This document shows, in pieces, positions 15,723 to 23,420 of a DNA stretch of 64,000 bases (position 1 is the first letter of the stretch; each line of letters opens with the position of its first letter). The stretch spans positions 66,995-130,994 of the forward strand of contig CAAEIG010000241.1 of NCBI GenBank assembly GCA_900755895.1, in the 5' to 3' direction. The stretch comes from Clostridia bacterium. Lineage in GTDB: Bacteria; Bacillota; Clostridia; Oscillospirales; Acutalibacteraceae. Made by a program: the position numbers and the translations under genes. The notes beneath the pieces are model-generated. The model ran no database searches. It was not told the origin of the DNA and saw nothing but the letters and a program-made list of their open reading frames with translations.

Positions 15723-16856
15723 TTAACCGCCCAGCTTTGCAGTGAAATCAGCCATCGCCTCAGAGATCTTGATGTTCTGAGGACATACCGCCTCACAGCT
15801 GCGGCATCCGATACAGGCGCTGGGCTGTTTGTCCTCCGGAACCGCCTTCAACGCCATGGGAGCAATAAAGCCGCCCTGGGTAAAGCAGTGCTCGTTATAC
15901 AGAGCCAGCAGATTGGGAATATCCAACCCCTGGGGACAATGAGTGGTGCAATAACGGCAGGCGGTGCAAGGAAGCACGATCTTCTTCACCATGCCCTCTG
16001 CAATGGCATAGATGGCTTCCAATTCCTGGGCGTTCAAGGGCTTGTCCTCCTGGAAGGTCTTGATGTTCTCCTTCATCTGCTCCATATTGGACATACCGGA
16101 AAGGGTGACCACCACACTGGGAATGCTCTGCAAATAGCGGAATGCCCAAGCAGGAATGGTCTCGTCCGGACGCAATGCCTTTAGTTTGGCCTCATCCTCT
16201 GCAGAGAGAGAAGCAAGCTTTCCGCCCCGCAAAGGCTCCATCACCCACACAGGAATGTTCCACTCGCCGAGAAGATCCACTTTGCGTTTGGCATCCTGGA
16301 ATTCCCAGTCCAGATAGTTCAGCTGGATCTGGCAGAATTCCATATCCTTGCCGTAAGCTTCCAGAAAACGCTTCATCACGTCATAGTCCCCGTGGGCAGA
16401 AAAGCCCAGATGACGAATCCGACCGTTTTTCTTCTGCTCCATCAGATAGTCGTAGATGCCGTATTTGGGATCCAGATAGGCGTCAATGTTCATCTCGCAC
16501 ACATTGTGGAACAGGTAGAAATCAAAGTACTCCACCTGGCACTTCTCCAGCTGCTTCTCAAAGATCTCCTTCACCTTGGGCATGTTGGACAAGTCATATC
16601 CGGGGAACTTGGAGGCAAGGTAGAATTTCTCGCGGGAATACCGGCTGAGCGCTTTTCCCATCACCAGCTCAGAGTTGCCGCTGTGATAGCCCCACGCGGT
16701 ATCGTAATAGTTGATACCGCTGTTCATGGCCTCATCCACCATGGCAAAGGAAGCTGCTTCATCAATTTTAGATTCATCCCCGTCCACAACGGGCAGACGC
16801 ATAGCGCCCATGCCCAGGGCAGAGAGTTTTAAATCTTGAAAATCACGATAAATCAT
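15723..16856 (-). CDS. Aldo/keto reductase with C-terminal ferredoxin domain
   Basis: A 377-aa oxidoreductase. Residues about 1-280 form an aldo/keto reductase barrel with the catalytic Asp and Tyr in Y-Y-D-T-A-W-G-Y, Lys in A-S-K-F and His in L-F-H-N-V. The C-terminus has a C-x-x-C-x-x-C-x-x-x-C-P cluster motif (C-T-A-C-R-Y-C-T-T-H-C-P) and a second (C-I-G-C-R-S-C-E-A-V-C-P), so two 4Fe-4S clusters are expected. The start at 16856 has GGGAG 8 nt away. Electron donor and substrate unknown; the architecture is common in anaerobic Clostridia. Confidence 0.93.
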   Translation of the reverse strand: MIYRDFQDLKLSALGMGAMRLPVVDGDESKIDEAASFAMVDEAMNSGINYYDTAWGYHSGNSELVMGKALSRYSREKFYLASKFPGYDLSNMPKVKEIFEKQLEKCQVEYFDFYLFHNVCEMNIDAYLDPKYGIYDYLMEQKKNGRIRHLGFSAHGDYDVMKRFLEAYGKDMEFCQIQLNYLDWEFQDAKRKVDLLGEWNIPVWVMEPLRGGKLASLSAEDEAKLKALRPDETIPAWAFRYLQSIPSVVVTLSGMSNMEQMKENIKTFQEDKPLNAQELEAIYAIAEGMVKKIVLPCTACRYCTTHCPQGLDIPNLLALYNEHCFTQGGFIAPMALKAVPEDKQPSACIGCRSCEAVCPQNIKISEAMADFTAKLGG

Positions 16857-16946
16857 TTTTCTCACTCCCATTTTTATGTTTTATCCTGTGGTAAAATCAG
16901 TATAACTCTTAAAGTTCTCTTTAAGTCAAGAGGCCTGGACGCTTTT

Positions 16947-17555
16947 TTACCCTTCCGTCATCTGAAAAGACACTTCCACACTTTGACCCTCCAAGGCCTC
17001 TGCAAGCCCTTCGGGATCTTCCACCGTAGCTAAAAGAGTAAAATCACCCTCTTGGGTGTACTCCCCATAGAACAGAAGCAATTCGCCGCTTTCTCCTAGA
17101 ACAAGTTGACCTGGCTGCAACGAGGTCACGGTCTCCGGCTCCTCCGGCAATGCACTGGGCAACACGAAGCTCTTAGCTACGGACTTCCAATCGCTCATCC
17201 CCAATGTCATGGGAAACATCTCCGTCAGGGAATTTGCCGCCTGGGTTTCCTCAAGCTTCCCCAAAAACACTTGATCTCCCACCATGATTTGTAACTGTGT
17301 CCCCTGAACAACGGTGGAACTGCTCTCCACCGTCTGTTGCTCCGAAGTCTGAGAAGACACCTCCGAAGAGGACGCTGTCGGGTTCTGCGTGGGGACGGAC
17401 TCAACTTGGCTGGATTCCAGAGCGCTGGATACAGCGGATGTGGGCTGCTCCACTTGAGCACTGCTTCCTGAGGTTTCCTTCTCCGTGTCTCCACAACCTG
17501 CAATCAATGCAGCTAGAAACACTGCTCCCAGAAATAAGCTCGCTCGCTTTTTCAT
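16947..17555 (-). CDS. Lipoprotein with cyclophilin-like domain
   Basis: A 202-aa secreted lipoprotein. The signal peptide ends in a lipobox L-I-A-G-C (Cys near residue 21). A Ser/Thr/Gln-rich linker (about 25-85) leads to a C-terminal domain of about 115 aa whose pattern I-x-V-G-D-x-x-F-x-x-x-L-E-x-T-x-A-A-x-S-L-x-E-M-F-P-M-T-L fits the cyclophilin-like fold family. Canonical cyclophilin active-site residues are not evident, so isomerase activity is not claimed. ATG at 17555 follows GGAGG. Last gene of a three-gene operon. Confidence 0.75.
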   Translation of the reverse strand: MKKRASLFLGAVFLAALIAGCGDTEKETSGSSAQVEQPTSAVSSALESSQVESVPTQNPTASSSEVSSQTSEQQTVESSSTVVQGTQLQIMVGDQVFLGKLEETQAANSLTEMFPMTLGMSDWKSVAKSFVLPSALPEEPETVTSLQPGQLVLGESGELLLFYGEYTQEGDFTLLATVEDPEGLAEALEGQSVEVSFQMTEG

Positions 17556-17576
17556 ATCAAACGCCTCCTGCATTTA

Positions 17577-18473
17577 TCAAGGGTGACAGCTGCCGCAGGG
17601 GTCATAGCCCTGGGCGATCAAATCCTCGCGGGAGCCGTAGTAGTCCTCCCGGTTCTTTTCACTCATATCGTCCACGGAGGAACAACTGGGCAAGTGGAAC
17701 TTGTGGGAATTGGTGTTGAGGATATAGTGCTCCTCCCCGCTTTCCACTGCGCTTTCCTGGGAAGATTCCGGAGAGTCGCCGCTTTCCCAGCTCTCGCCGG
17801 TGGCATAGTCTATTTCCACGCCCGGCTGAACGTTGTACACATACACGGAAAAGCATACGCCTTCCCCTGCATCCTCCACGGACAACGCCTCCATAGTCAC
17901 ACCGCTGGCCACCAGATTGTCCCCTTGGAACACGGGAGTCACTCGGTAAAGCACGTGATTTCCCGTCTCTTTGATGTAGTCCGCCACCAGGTTCTCAAAA
18001 GGAAGCATCCCATCTACGTTCATATACCTGGTACCTGTGATCAAATTCTTTTCATTGGCGTTTTCACCTGTCAGCTGGAACCCGATTAAATGGCACCGGT
18101 TATACAGGGATCCACCATCCACGCAGTCGTATTCCGCTTGCACCCACCCAGTGGGATGGACCTCGCTGATGCTTCCTCGATCTTCAGTGGGCATCAAATC
18201 TTCCCCGATGCAGGCAAATGCCGTACCACAACGCCCCAAGCTGTCAAGCTCACTATAGCTTTCAAAGGATTCTGTGGTCTCCTGGTCTTGGGAAAAGTCC
18301 GGCTGGTTGCCGTTGATCTCCACGTAGGGAGATCCTGAATAAGCTGGTACCTCCTCTAGAGACGATACAACCGAGCTGGTCTCATCTGTCACATTTAACG
18401 TTGTCTGGCACCCTGACAAGACCACTACAAAACACAGCAGCAGTACTAGCAGGGAACATTCTCGCAATTTCAC
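17577..18473 (-). CDS. Secreted DNA/RNA non-specific endonuclease lipoprotein
   Basis: A 298-aa lipoprotein with lipobox V-L-S-G-C (Cys near 22). The central domain fits the NucA/EndA-type beta-beta-alpha-metal nuclease: N-R-C-H-L-I-G-F holds the catalytic His, and N-E-K-N-L-I-T-G-T-R-Y-M-N the metal-binding Asn. The C-terminus is an Ada-like metal-binding module (N-S-H-K-F-H-L-P-S-C then G-Y-D-P-C-G-S-C). The GTG start at 18473 overlaps the previous stop (GTGA) and has AGGAGG upstream. It could serve in nucleotide scavenging or DNA uptake. Confidence 0.85.
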   Translation of the reverse strand: MKLRECSLLVLLLCFVVVLSGCQTTLNVTDETSSVVSSLEEVPAYSGSPYVEINGNQPDFSQDQETTESFESYSELDSLGRCGTAFACIGEDLMPTEDRGSISEVHPTGWVQAEYDCVDGGSLYNRCHLIGFQLTGENANEKNLITGTRYMNVDGMLPFENLVADYIKETGNHVLYRVTPVFQGDNLVASGVTMEALSVEDAGEGVCFSVYVYNVQPGVEIDYATGESWESGDSPESSQESAVESGEEHYILNTNSHKFHLPSCSSVDDMSEKNREDYYGSREDLIAQGYDPCGSCHP

Positions 18474-18874
18474 GGTTCATATACCTCCTTGGTAATCTTT
18501 TCATGGGAGTTGCCGGGAAATTCCCGTTGACTGACCAGGTGCCAACCACTCAGGTCCAAATCCAAAAAGAAATCCCCGGGATAGTGCCGGTTCCAGCGAT
18601 AAACTGTGAGAGATTCGATACTGTCCTCCCAACCGGCTAGAGAAAGATCCTCCACAAAACAGGTCTCTCCCAGACCCGCTGCATCCAGAAGGGAATCGGA
18701 TACCTGCACCCGGTGTTCCGCCCCTTGAAAAAGCTTCTGGGAAAAGGGACGGATCCACAACCGCTTTCCTTCCGCATCTTTCAGAATCTCCTTGAGCACC
18801 TCTCGATCCCGACTCTGCCGGCGGTGATTGAAGAGCATACCATTACGGTCGTCCAAACAGACGATCACCTGCAT
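18470..18874 (-). CDS. Conserved 134-aa protein of unknown function
   Basis: I do not recognise a characterised family. The N-terminus M-Q-V-I-V-C-L-D-D-R-N-G-M-L-F-N-x-R-R-Q-S-R-D looks strongly conserved, of the kind seen in small clostridial proteins that are sometimes labelled ribonuclease Z in databases (from memory); no metallo-beta-lactamase His motif is present to support that name. No signal peptide or membrane helix. ATG at 18874 follows GGAGG. First gene of the operon with the nuclease and cyclophilin-like lipoproteins, coupled by GTGA. Confidence 0.75.
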   Translation of the reverse strand: MQVIVCLDDRNGMLFNHRRQSRDREVLKEILKDAEGKRLWIRPFSQKLFQGAEHRVQVSDSLLDAAGLGETCFVEDLSLAGWEDSIESLTVYRWNRHYPGDFFLDLDLSGWHLVSQREFPGNSHEKITKEVYEP

Positions 18875-18944
18875 GAGAGCACCTCCTATTCTCCATCTTT
18901 TCTGTAAGGCTTTTATTATAGCACACACCCTTTGGCAGTTCCAG

Positions 18945-18975
18945 CAAAAAAGGAGCCTGCCGAAGCAGGCCCCTT
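18945..18975 (-). terminator. Terminator of the sipL-spoIVA-spoIVF operon
   Basis: AAGGAGCCTGC (18950-18960) pairs with GCAGGCCCCTT (18965-18975) with one mismatch and a CGAA/TTCG loop. A T-run follows on the minus strand. The stem reaches into the last codon of the M50 gene. Confidence 0.8.
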
Positions 18976-19577
18976 CAGGAGAGGAAATCACGTTTTAGAA
19001 CGAGATAGAGCATCAGATAGAGGCTCATAGCCAACAACGTAAAATTGTACCGGGTACGCAGAAGGATCAAGAACCCCAACACCGCCATGGGCAACAGAAT
19101 TCCCAAAGATACCACAAAGGTCAATTTGGCCGCCCTTTCTTGAGAAAGACGCAGTTGCAGCAAACCGTGAAAAGCTAATCCGCCGTCCAAGGGTTCCACC
19201 GGCAGACTGTGGAGTACCCCGAGAACCAGATTGGCCGTACAGAACGGGTGTTCTTCCAGACCGAAAATCGTCATTCCTCCAGCCAAAAGCAAATTCATTC
19301 CAGGTCCGGCCAAGGACACCGCCGCCATACGGCCATAGGAGAGCACCTTTTCTCGATTGGGCACCATGCGGCATCCCAATGCTGTGAGCCGAACCAATGC
19401 CGGAGGAGCGCCAAAGAGGATTAAAACTGCTATGTGCGACAACTCATGTAGAGCTGCGGCAAGGAGAAAAACAACTCCGCTGCTTCCTCCTAAAAACAGG
19501 CAAGTAAAAGCCAAAAGTGCAAAACAGGAAAACCCCATTTCCAGGCGGCAGCCCCGCCAGCATACAGAAAAAGTCAC
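18975..19577 (-). CDS. SpoIVFB-like intramembrane metalloprotease (M50)
   Basis: A 200-aa polytopic membrane protease. The zinc motif H-E-L-S-H lies in the second helix (near residue 43), and the third ligand Asp is in P-V-E-P-L-D-G-G (near residue 131). The size and short form fit SpoIVFB, which cuts pro-sigma-K in the mother cell. The GTG start overlaps the upstream stop (GTGA) without its own ribosome site, so it depends on coupling. Placement after spoIVA and a one-helix protein supports a sporulation role. Pro-sigma-K itself is not in the window. Confidence 0.8.
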   Translation of the reverse strand: MTFSVCWRGCRLEMGFSCFALLAFTCLFLGGSSGVVFLLAAALHELSHIAVLILFGAPPALVRLTALGCRMVPNREKVLSYGRMAAVSLAGPGMNLLLAGGMTIFGLEEHPFCTANLVLGVLHSLPVEPLDGGLAFHGLLQLRLSQERAAKLTFVVSLGILLPMAVLGFLILLRTRYNFTLLAMSLYLMLYLVLKRDFLS

Positions 19578-19927
19578 ACCCGTTGCACAGATGCGTCCGT
19601 CTCAAGGAGCGGAGGCGCTGGACTGGGGCTAGGGCTGAGACTGGGAGTCGGGCTGGGCGAAGGCTGCGCTGCCTCATCCCCCCAGCTGGGCAGCTGGATC
19701 TCCGCTTCCGCTTCCTGATGATACCAGGCGGTGATGGTGTCGTAAGCAGGATCTCCGGTATACTTCAGGAACAACAGTCCGCCCAGTGCCAGAAGGCATG
19801 CCACTGCTTGGAGTATGGGTACCCAACTGCCGCCACTGCTCTCTCCCTCAGGCTCATCTGGGGGAGTCGCGTCATCGTCCTCCCAGCCCAGGTCCTGGAT
19901 CTCCCGCATCTTCTCCGGATCCTGCAT
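19574..19927 (-). CDS. Single-helix protein, candidate SpoIVFA-like partner
   Basis: A 117-aa protein not matched to a known family by eye. Residues 1-33 are acidic and cytosolic, 34-54 form one membrane helix, then a segment Y-D-T-I-T-A-W-Y-H-Q-E-A-E, and a Pro/Ser-rich tail. B. subtilis SpoIVFA has the same topology but ends in a LytM domain, which is missing here. It lies between spoIVA and the SpoIVFB-like protease, overlapping the latter by 4 nt. The partner role is inferred from position and topology. Confidence 0.6.
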   Translation of the reverse strand: MQDPEKMREIQDLGWEDDDATPPDEPEGESSGGSWVPILQAVACLLALGGLLFLKYTGDPAYDTITAWYHQEAEAEIQLPSWGDEAAQPSPSPTPSLSPSPSPAPPLLETDASVQRV

Positions 19928-19930
19928 AGC

Positions 19931-21406
19931 TTACAAAATGATACACAGCAATCCGCTGCAACCGTCGTTGATAATCCGCTCAATGGTCTCCCGGATTTTC
20001 TCTCGGGCATCCCCGGGCATACGGTAGAGCTTGTTATGCATGCCCTCATTGACCAGAGAATGCAGGGATTTGCCAAAGATATTGGACTCCCAAATCTTTA
20101 CCGGATCTTCCTCGAACTCCTTGAGCAGATACATCACCAGCTCCTCGGACTGCTGCTCGGATCCCACAATAGGAGTGATCTCCGTATGGATCTGGGTTTT
20201 CATCATGTGGATGGACGGCGCTGTGGCTTTCAGACGGATACCATACTTGCCATTCTGCTTCAGGATTTGCGGCTCTTCCAGGGTGAGCTCCTCCACATCC
20301 GGCATCACAATACCGTAGCCGGTCTGCTGCACATCTTCGTACGCCTGCTGCAGCTTCTGGAACTTTTGCTTGATCGCCGTCATTTCCACCAGCTGGGACA
20401 TCAACTCCGAATCGTCTTGAATCTCCAGGCCAGTGCGCTCGCTGAGGATCCGGTAGAACAGCGATTGTTCAAAAACCAATTCCGCTCTTCCCTGACCGCT
20501 GCCCAGGTCAATACGCTGAATATTCACCCCAGTGATGGCCTGGCAGCCCTTGAGGCTCTCCAGCATGGATTTGACCTGGCACATCTTGTGGATGTTGCAG
20601 GATTCCCGCAAGGTGGACAGCACATCCGCCATCAGCCAATGGTCCGATTCCAAGCTGGTGACCCATCCGGGCAGGTCCAAGGATACCTCCCGCACAGGGA
20701 ACTGGTACAGCAGGCTGGCAAGGATTCCTCGGATATCCTGCTCTGTGATGTCAATGCAATTGACCGGCAGCACGGGGATCCCATATTTCTCACCCAACCG
20801 GGCGGCTAATGCCTGGGATTCCGCAGACTCGGGCTCTACACAGTTGAGCAGCATCACATAGGGACGTCCTGTCTGGTCCAGCTCGGATATCACCCGTTCT
20901 TCGGCCTCTTCATACTCCTCCCGAGGGATATCACTGATACTGCCATCCGTGGTGATGACCAATCCAATGGTGGAATGCTCGGTGATGACCTTCTTTGTGC
21001 CAACCTCCGCAGCCATATTGAAGGGAATTGGTTCCTCATACCAAGGGGTGCGAACCATGCGGGGCTGGTCCTCTTCGATATAACCGATGGCGCTGGGGAC
21101 GATATACCCCACACAATCAATCATTCGCACCCGGAAAGAGGCATCCTCGTCAATCTGCACGTCCACTGCCTGCTCTGGAATAAACTTGGGCTCCGTAGTC
21201 ATGATGGTACGTCCAGCAGAGGACTGGGGCAGCTCGTCAATGGCGCGCTCCCGCTCCATCCCATCGGGAATGTGGGGGATCACCACCGTATCCATGAATT
21301 TCTTGATAAAGGTGGATTTGCCTGTGCGTACCGGACCTACGACGCCAATGTAGATCTCCCCGTGGGTGCGGTCCTGTATGTCCTTGTATACATTGAATTC
21401 TTCCAT
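19931..21406 (-). CDS. spoIVA: Stage IV sporulation protein A, coat basement ATPase
   Basis: Cytoskeletal ATPase that polymerises on the outer forespore membrane as the base of the spore coat. 491 aa, one residue shorter than the B. subtilis protein. The Walker A motif G-P-V-R-T-G-K-S-T places Lys30 where B. subtilis has it. The Walker B-like region R-M-I-D-C-V-G-Y and the conserved C-terminus C-S-G-L-L-C-I-I-L are present. It lies 30 nt after sipL and before the SpoIVF-like pair. Expected to be anchored by SpoVM and bound by SipL, both encoded nearby. Confidence 0.97.
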   Translation of the reverse strand: MEEFNVYKDIQDRTHGEIYIGVVGPVRTGKSTFIKKFMDTVVIPHIPDGMERERAIDELPQSSAGRTIMTTEPKFIPEQAVDVQIDEDASFRVRMIDCVGYIVPSAIGYIEEDQPRMVRTPWYEEPIPFNMAAEVGTKKVITEHSTIGLVITTDGSISDIPREEYEEAEERVISELDQTGRPYVMLLNCVEPESAESQALAARLGEKYGIPVLPVNCIDITEQDIRGILASLLYQFPVREVSLDLPGWVTSLESDHWLMADVLSTLRESCNIHKMCQVKSMLESLKGCQAITGVNIQRIDLGSGQGRAELVFEQSLFYRILSERTGLEIQDDSELMSQLVEMTAIKQKFQKLQQAYEDVQQTGYGIVMPDVEELTLEEPQILKQNGKYGIRLKATAPSIHMMKTQIHTEITPIVGSEQQSEELVMYLLKEFEEDPVKIWESNIFGKSLHSLVNEGMHNKLYRMPGDAREKIRETIERIINDGCSGLLCIIL

Positions 21407-21436
21407 GTTCCTACCTCTCTACCGCGTTGTGTTTCT

Positions 21437-22969
21437 TCACCGGCTGCATATAATCAGGGGTCTGGCATCCGGCAGGGCCTCGTCGTACAGGTCGTTTTGT
21501 TCCCGCAGATCCGAGAGCAGCGCCCGATGGCTCTTGGCGATATCCCACAAGCGCTCCCCAGAGGATCCATAATACACCGTCAATCGGGGATGATGAGGAT
21601 AGGGCTGAGCTCCTTCCTCCATCGCCGCGGACGCCAAGTACTTCACCGGCTCCCGACTGTAAAGCAGGCTGGACACCCAAGTTTCCACCGAAGCCTCCAC
21701 CGTGTTCTTATCTGCTATGCGATACTCCCACAGGTCGGTCAAGGACACGGTATCCCCCCGCTGAGCCGCCGATACGCTTAGCTCCGTGGAAAAGCTGTGC
21801 TCGAAGTTCTTTTCCATATAGGCTACTCGACCGGATTCTCCCCGATACAGCATACAGATGGTATACCGCACCCGGTACGTAAGTTTTCCCTCTACGCAGG
21901 AAGACTGCACCGACTCCTGCTCACACCATAGATCCAGGACCTTTTGAATTTCCTCTCCGGTGACTGTGAGGGAGCATTTCTTCTTGAGCACCTCTGTGTA
22001 CACCTCTCGGGCATCCAACAGGGAGCTTTGGGCAAAACGAAGTTCCAAGGGGCCGCGGATGGAGTAAGCATCGCTGATATACTCCACCTGACAGGATTGA
22101 TAGAGAAAGGCGGTGACAAAGACTTTGGCGGACACATCCACGCTGGTGTACTCACCCACATCGTCTTCCCTGGTTTGCAGATTGCTTTCTCCTGACACCA
22201 CACGAAGATCACACAGACAGTCCTCCGTGACGCCTTCACACTCCAGCACTTGGTTAAACTCAAGAGAGGAGGACATTTTCTCCAAGGCGCCATCCACAGA
22301 GGACCGGTACAAAAAGGCCACATCTGCACGACCGCTGAAGGAAATTTGCCCCTGGGCCAATTTGCACTCCGTAACGCGACAGGTGATATCCTTTCGCAGG
22401 ATCTCCTCAATGGGAGGCTTACCATTTTTCAAGGGAATCCTGTCCTCCACGGTAAACTGATGACTGACCGCATTGACAGCCTGGGATGCCTGACGGCTCT
22501 CCATCCGTTTTTCCAAACCACGGTCCTCTAAGCTGCAAGGTATCTGCTCCTGCCGCTGGACCACTGCCAGAGCTTTTAAGCTTACAGCTAAGTGCAAGTC
22601 AATGCGTCTGGCGTTGACGGCGCGGCAGTTGACGTGCTCCACAGCGGCTCTCACCCAGGCCACCGCTTTTTCTTGTGCGGATTTCACCTTGATGGTCGCG
22701 GAAAACTCCTTGGTAAAATCACAGCACTTCAATCCTTCGCCTCGAGGGTCCAGATAAAGTACGCGGATATCGCACACGCCCTCACAGCGCAGGGTATCCT
22801 CGCTGATGCCATAGGAAGAAATCTCCGGCACCACCCGGCACTTCAGTACCTTCTGAATGTCCGGGCAATAGTCCGGCAGATTGTATTCGGTATCTATGGG
22901 CACCTCGCAGGAGCCGTCAAATACGGGGTCAAAATAGTCGTATGGTTGAGTCTTTCGTTTTGCCTGCAT
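21437..22969 (-). CDS. sipL: SpoIVA-interacting protein SipL (SPOCS plus LysM domains)
   Basis: A 510-aa protein close in length to C. difficile SipL. It has repeated SPOCS/DUF3794-type segments (from C-P-D-I-Q-K-V-L near residue 35, a second near 190 and a third near 320) and a C-terminal LysM (about 460-510, R-L-W-D-I-A-K-S-H-R-A). In C. difficile the LysM domain binds SpoIVA. The clostridial protein takes the role of Bacillus SpoVID. ATG at 22969 follows AAGGAGAGG, and a sigma-E-like promoter lies upstream. First gene of the sipL-spoIVA operon. Confidence 0.9.
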   Translation of the reverse strand: MQAKRKTQPYDYFDPVFDGSCEVPIDTEYNLPDYCPDIQKVLKCRVVPEISSYGISEDTLRCEGVCDIRVLYLDPRGEGLKCCDFTKEFSATIKVKSAQEKAVAWVRAAVEHVNCRAVNARRIDLHLAVSLKALAVVQRQEQIPCSLEDRGLEKRMESRQASQAVNAVSHQFTVEDRIPLKNGKPPIEEILRKDITCRVTECKLAQGQISFSGRADVAFLYRSSVDGALEKMSSSLEFNQVLECEGVTEDCLCDLRVVSGESNLQTREDDVGEYTSVDVSAKVFVTAFLYQSCQVEYISDAYSIRGPLELRFAQSSLLDAREVYTEVLKKKCSLTVTGEEIQKVLDLWCEQESVQSSCVEGKLTYRVRYTICMLYRGESGRVAYMEKNFEHSFSTELSVSAAQRGDTVSLTDLWEYRIADKNTVEASVETWVSSLLYSREPVKYLASAAMEEGAQPYPHHPRLTVYYGSSGERLWDIAKSHRALLSDLREQNDLYDEALPDARPLIICSR

Positions 22970-22999
22970 ACTGATCCTCTCCTTTGCTGTTCTTACCCC

Positions 23000-23028
23000 A
23001 TATCTATGCAGCCTGCCGGAGAATATGC
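23000..23028 (-). promoter_or_regulatory. Sigma-E-like promoter of sipL-spoIVA
   Basis: GCATATT (23022-23028) and CATAGATAT (23000-23008), minus strand, are 13 nt apart. They match the sigma-E -35 (KMATATT) fully and the -10 (CATACAHT) largely. The same CATAGATATG is found before spoIIIAA. Confidence 0.6.
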
Positions 23029-23068
23029 AAAAAGGCGCCCACAGGGATAATCCCTGCAGACGCCTTTT
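23029..23068 (-). terminator. Terminator between spoVM and sipL
   Basis: AAAAAGGCG (23029-23037) pairs with CGCCTTTT (23061-23068), with an inner CAGGGAT/ATCCCTG stem. It separates the long housekeeping operon from the sipL operon. Confidence 0.85.
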
Positions 23069-23082
23069 GCCTATGTTCTGTT

Positions 23083-23172
23083 TTATGCTTCTTCTATTTT
23101 GCGGATACCATAAATCCTCCGCAGAACCATACCCAGAAAACCCTTCCGCTTTTCAATGACAACCACCTTCAT
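23083..23172 (-). CDS. spoVM: Stage V sporulation protein M
   Basis: A 29-residue amphipathic peptide that marks the outer forespore membrane by its curvature and anchors SpoIVA. After M-K it has a basic stretch and the core F-L-G-M-V-L-R-R-I-Y-G-I, aligning with F-L-G-G-I-V-R-A-M-L-G-S of B. subtilis SpoVM. A strong GGGAGG site is 8 nt before the ATG at 23172. It follows thiN as in B. subtilis, and spoIVA is close by. Too short for many gene callers. Confidence 0.85.
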   Translation of the reverse strand: MKVVVIEKRKGFLGMVLRRIYGIRKIEEA

Positions 23173-23177
23173 CGCCC

Positions 23178-23390
23178 TTACCTCCCGTTTCGTAGTAACG
23201 AAAATCCCAGAGCCACCAGGATCACCGCGCACAAAAATAGGGTGAGCCCAACGGGGCAAAAGCAGGAAAGGGACATTCCTAGGCCAAAACTGATGGCGCA
23301 CATGCTCCGCACTTGATGATTCTTAAAGCAGGACCAGTCACAGTGGGCCACAACATCATCGACCTTTCCCTCACCGGTTTTCTCGTTCAC
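23178..23390 (-). CDS. Small membrane protein between thiN and spoVM, uncertain
   Basis: An open frame of up to 70 codons (GTG at 23390; an ATG at 23303 would give 41 aa). The C-terminal part is a Cys- and Gly-containing hydrophobic stretch with one or two helices. Its last codons contain the ribosome site of spoVM and its stop lies 5 nt before spoVM, an arrangement suited to coupling. No good ribosome site precedes either start, so it may not be made. No family recognised. Confidence 0.4.
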   Translation of the reverse strand: MNEKTGEGKVDDVVAHCDWSCFKNHQVRSMCAISFGLGMSLSCFCPVGLTLFLCAVILVALGFSLLRNGR

Positions 23391-23420
23391 TAACCAGTAT
23401 ATCCAAAGACGGGAAAAGTG

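Noticed and set aside
19517..20809. A 430-codon plus-strand frame opposite spoIVA and its neighbours
   Set aside because: Antisense to spoIVA with full-length motifs; the translated sequence is low-complexity Leu/His/Gln-rich, typical of a shadow frame.
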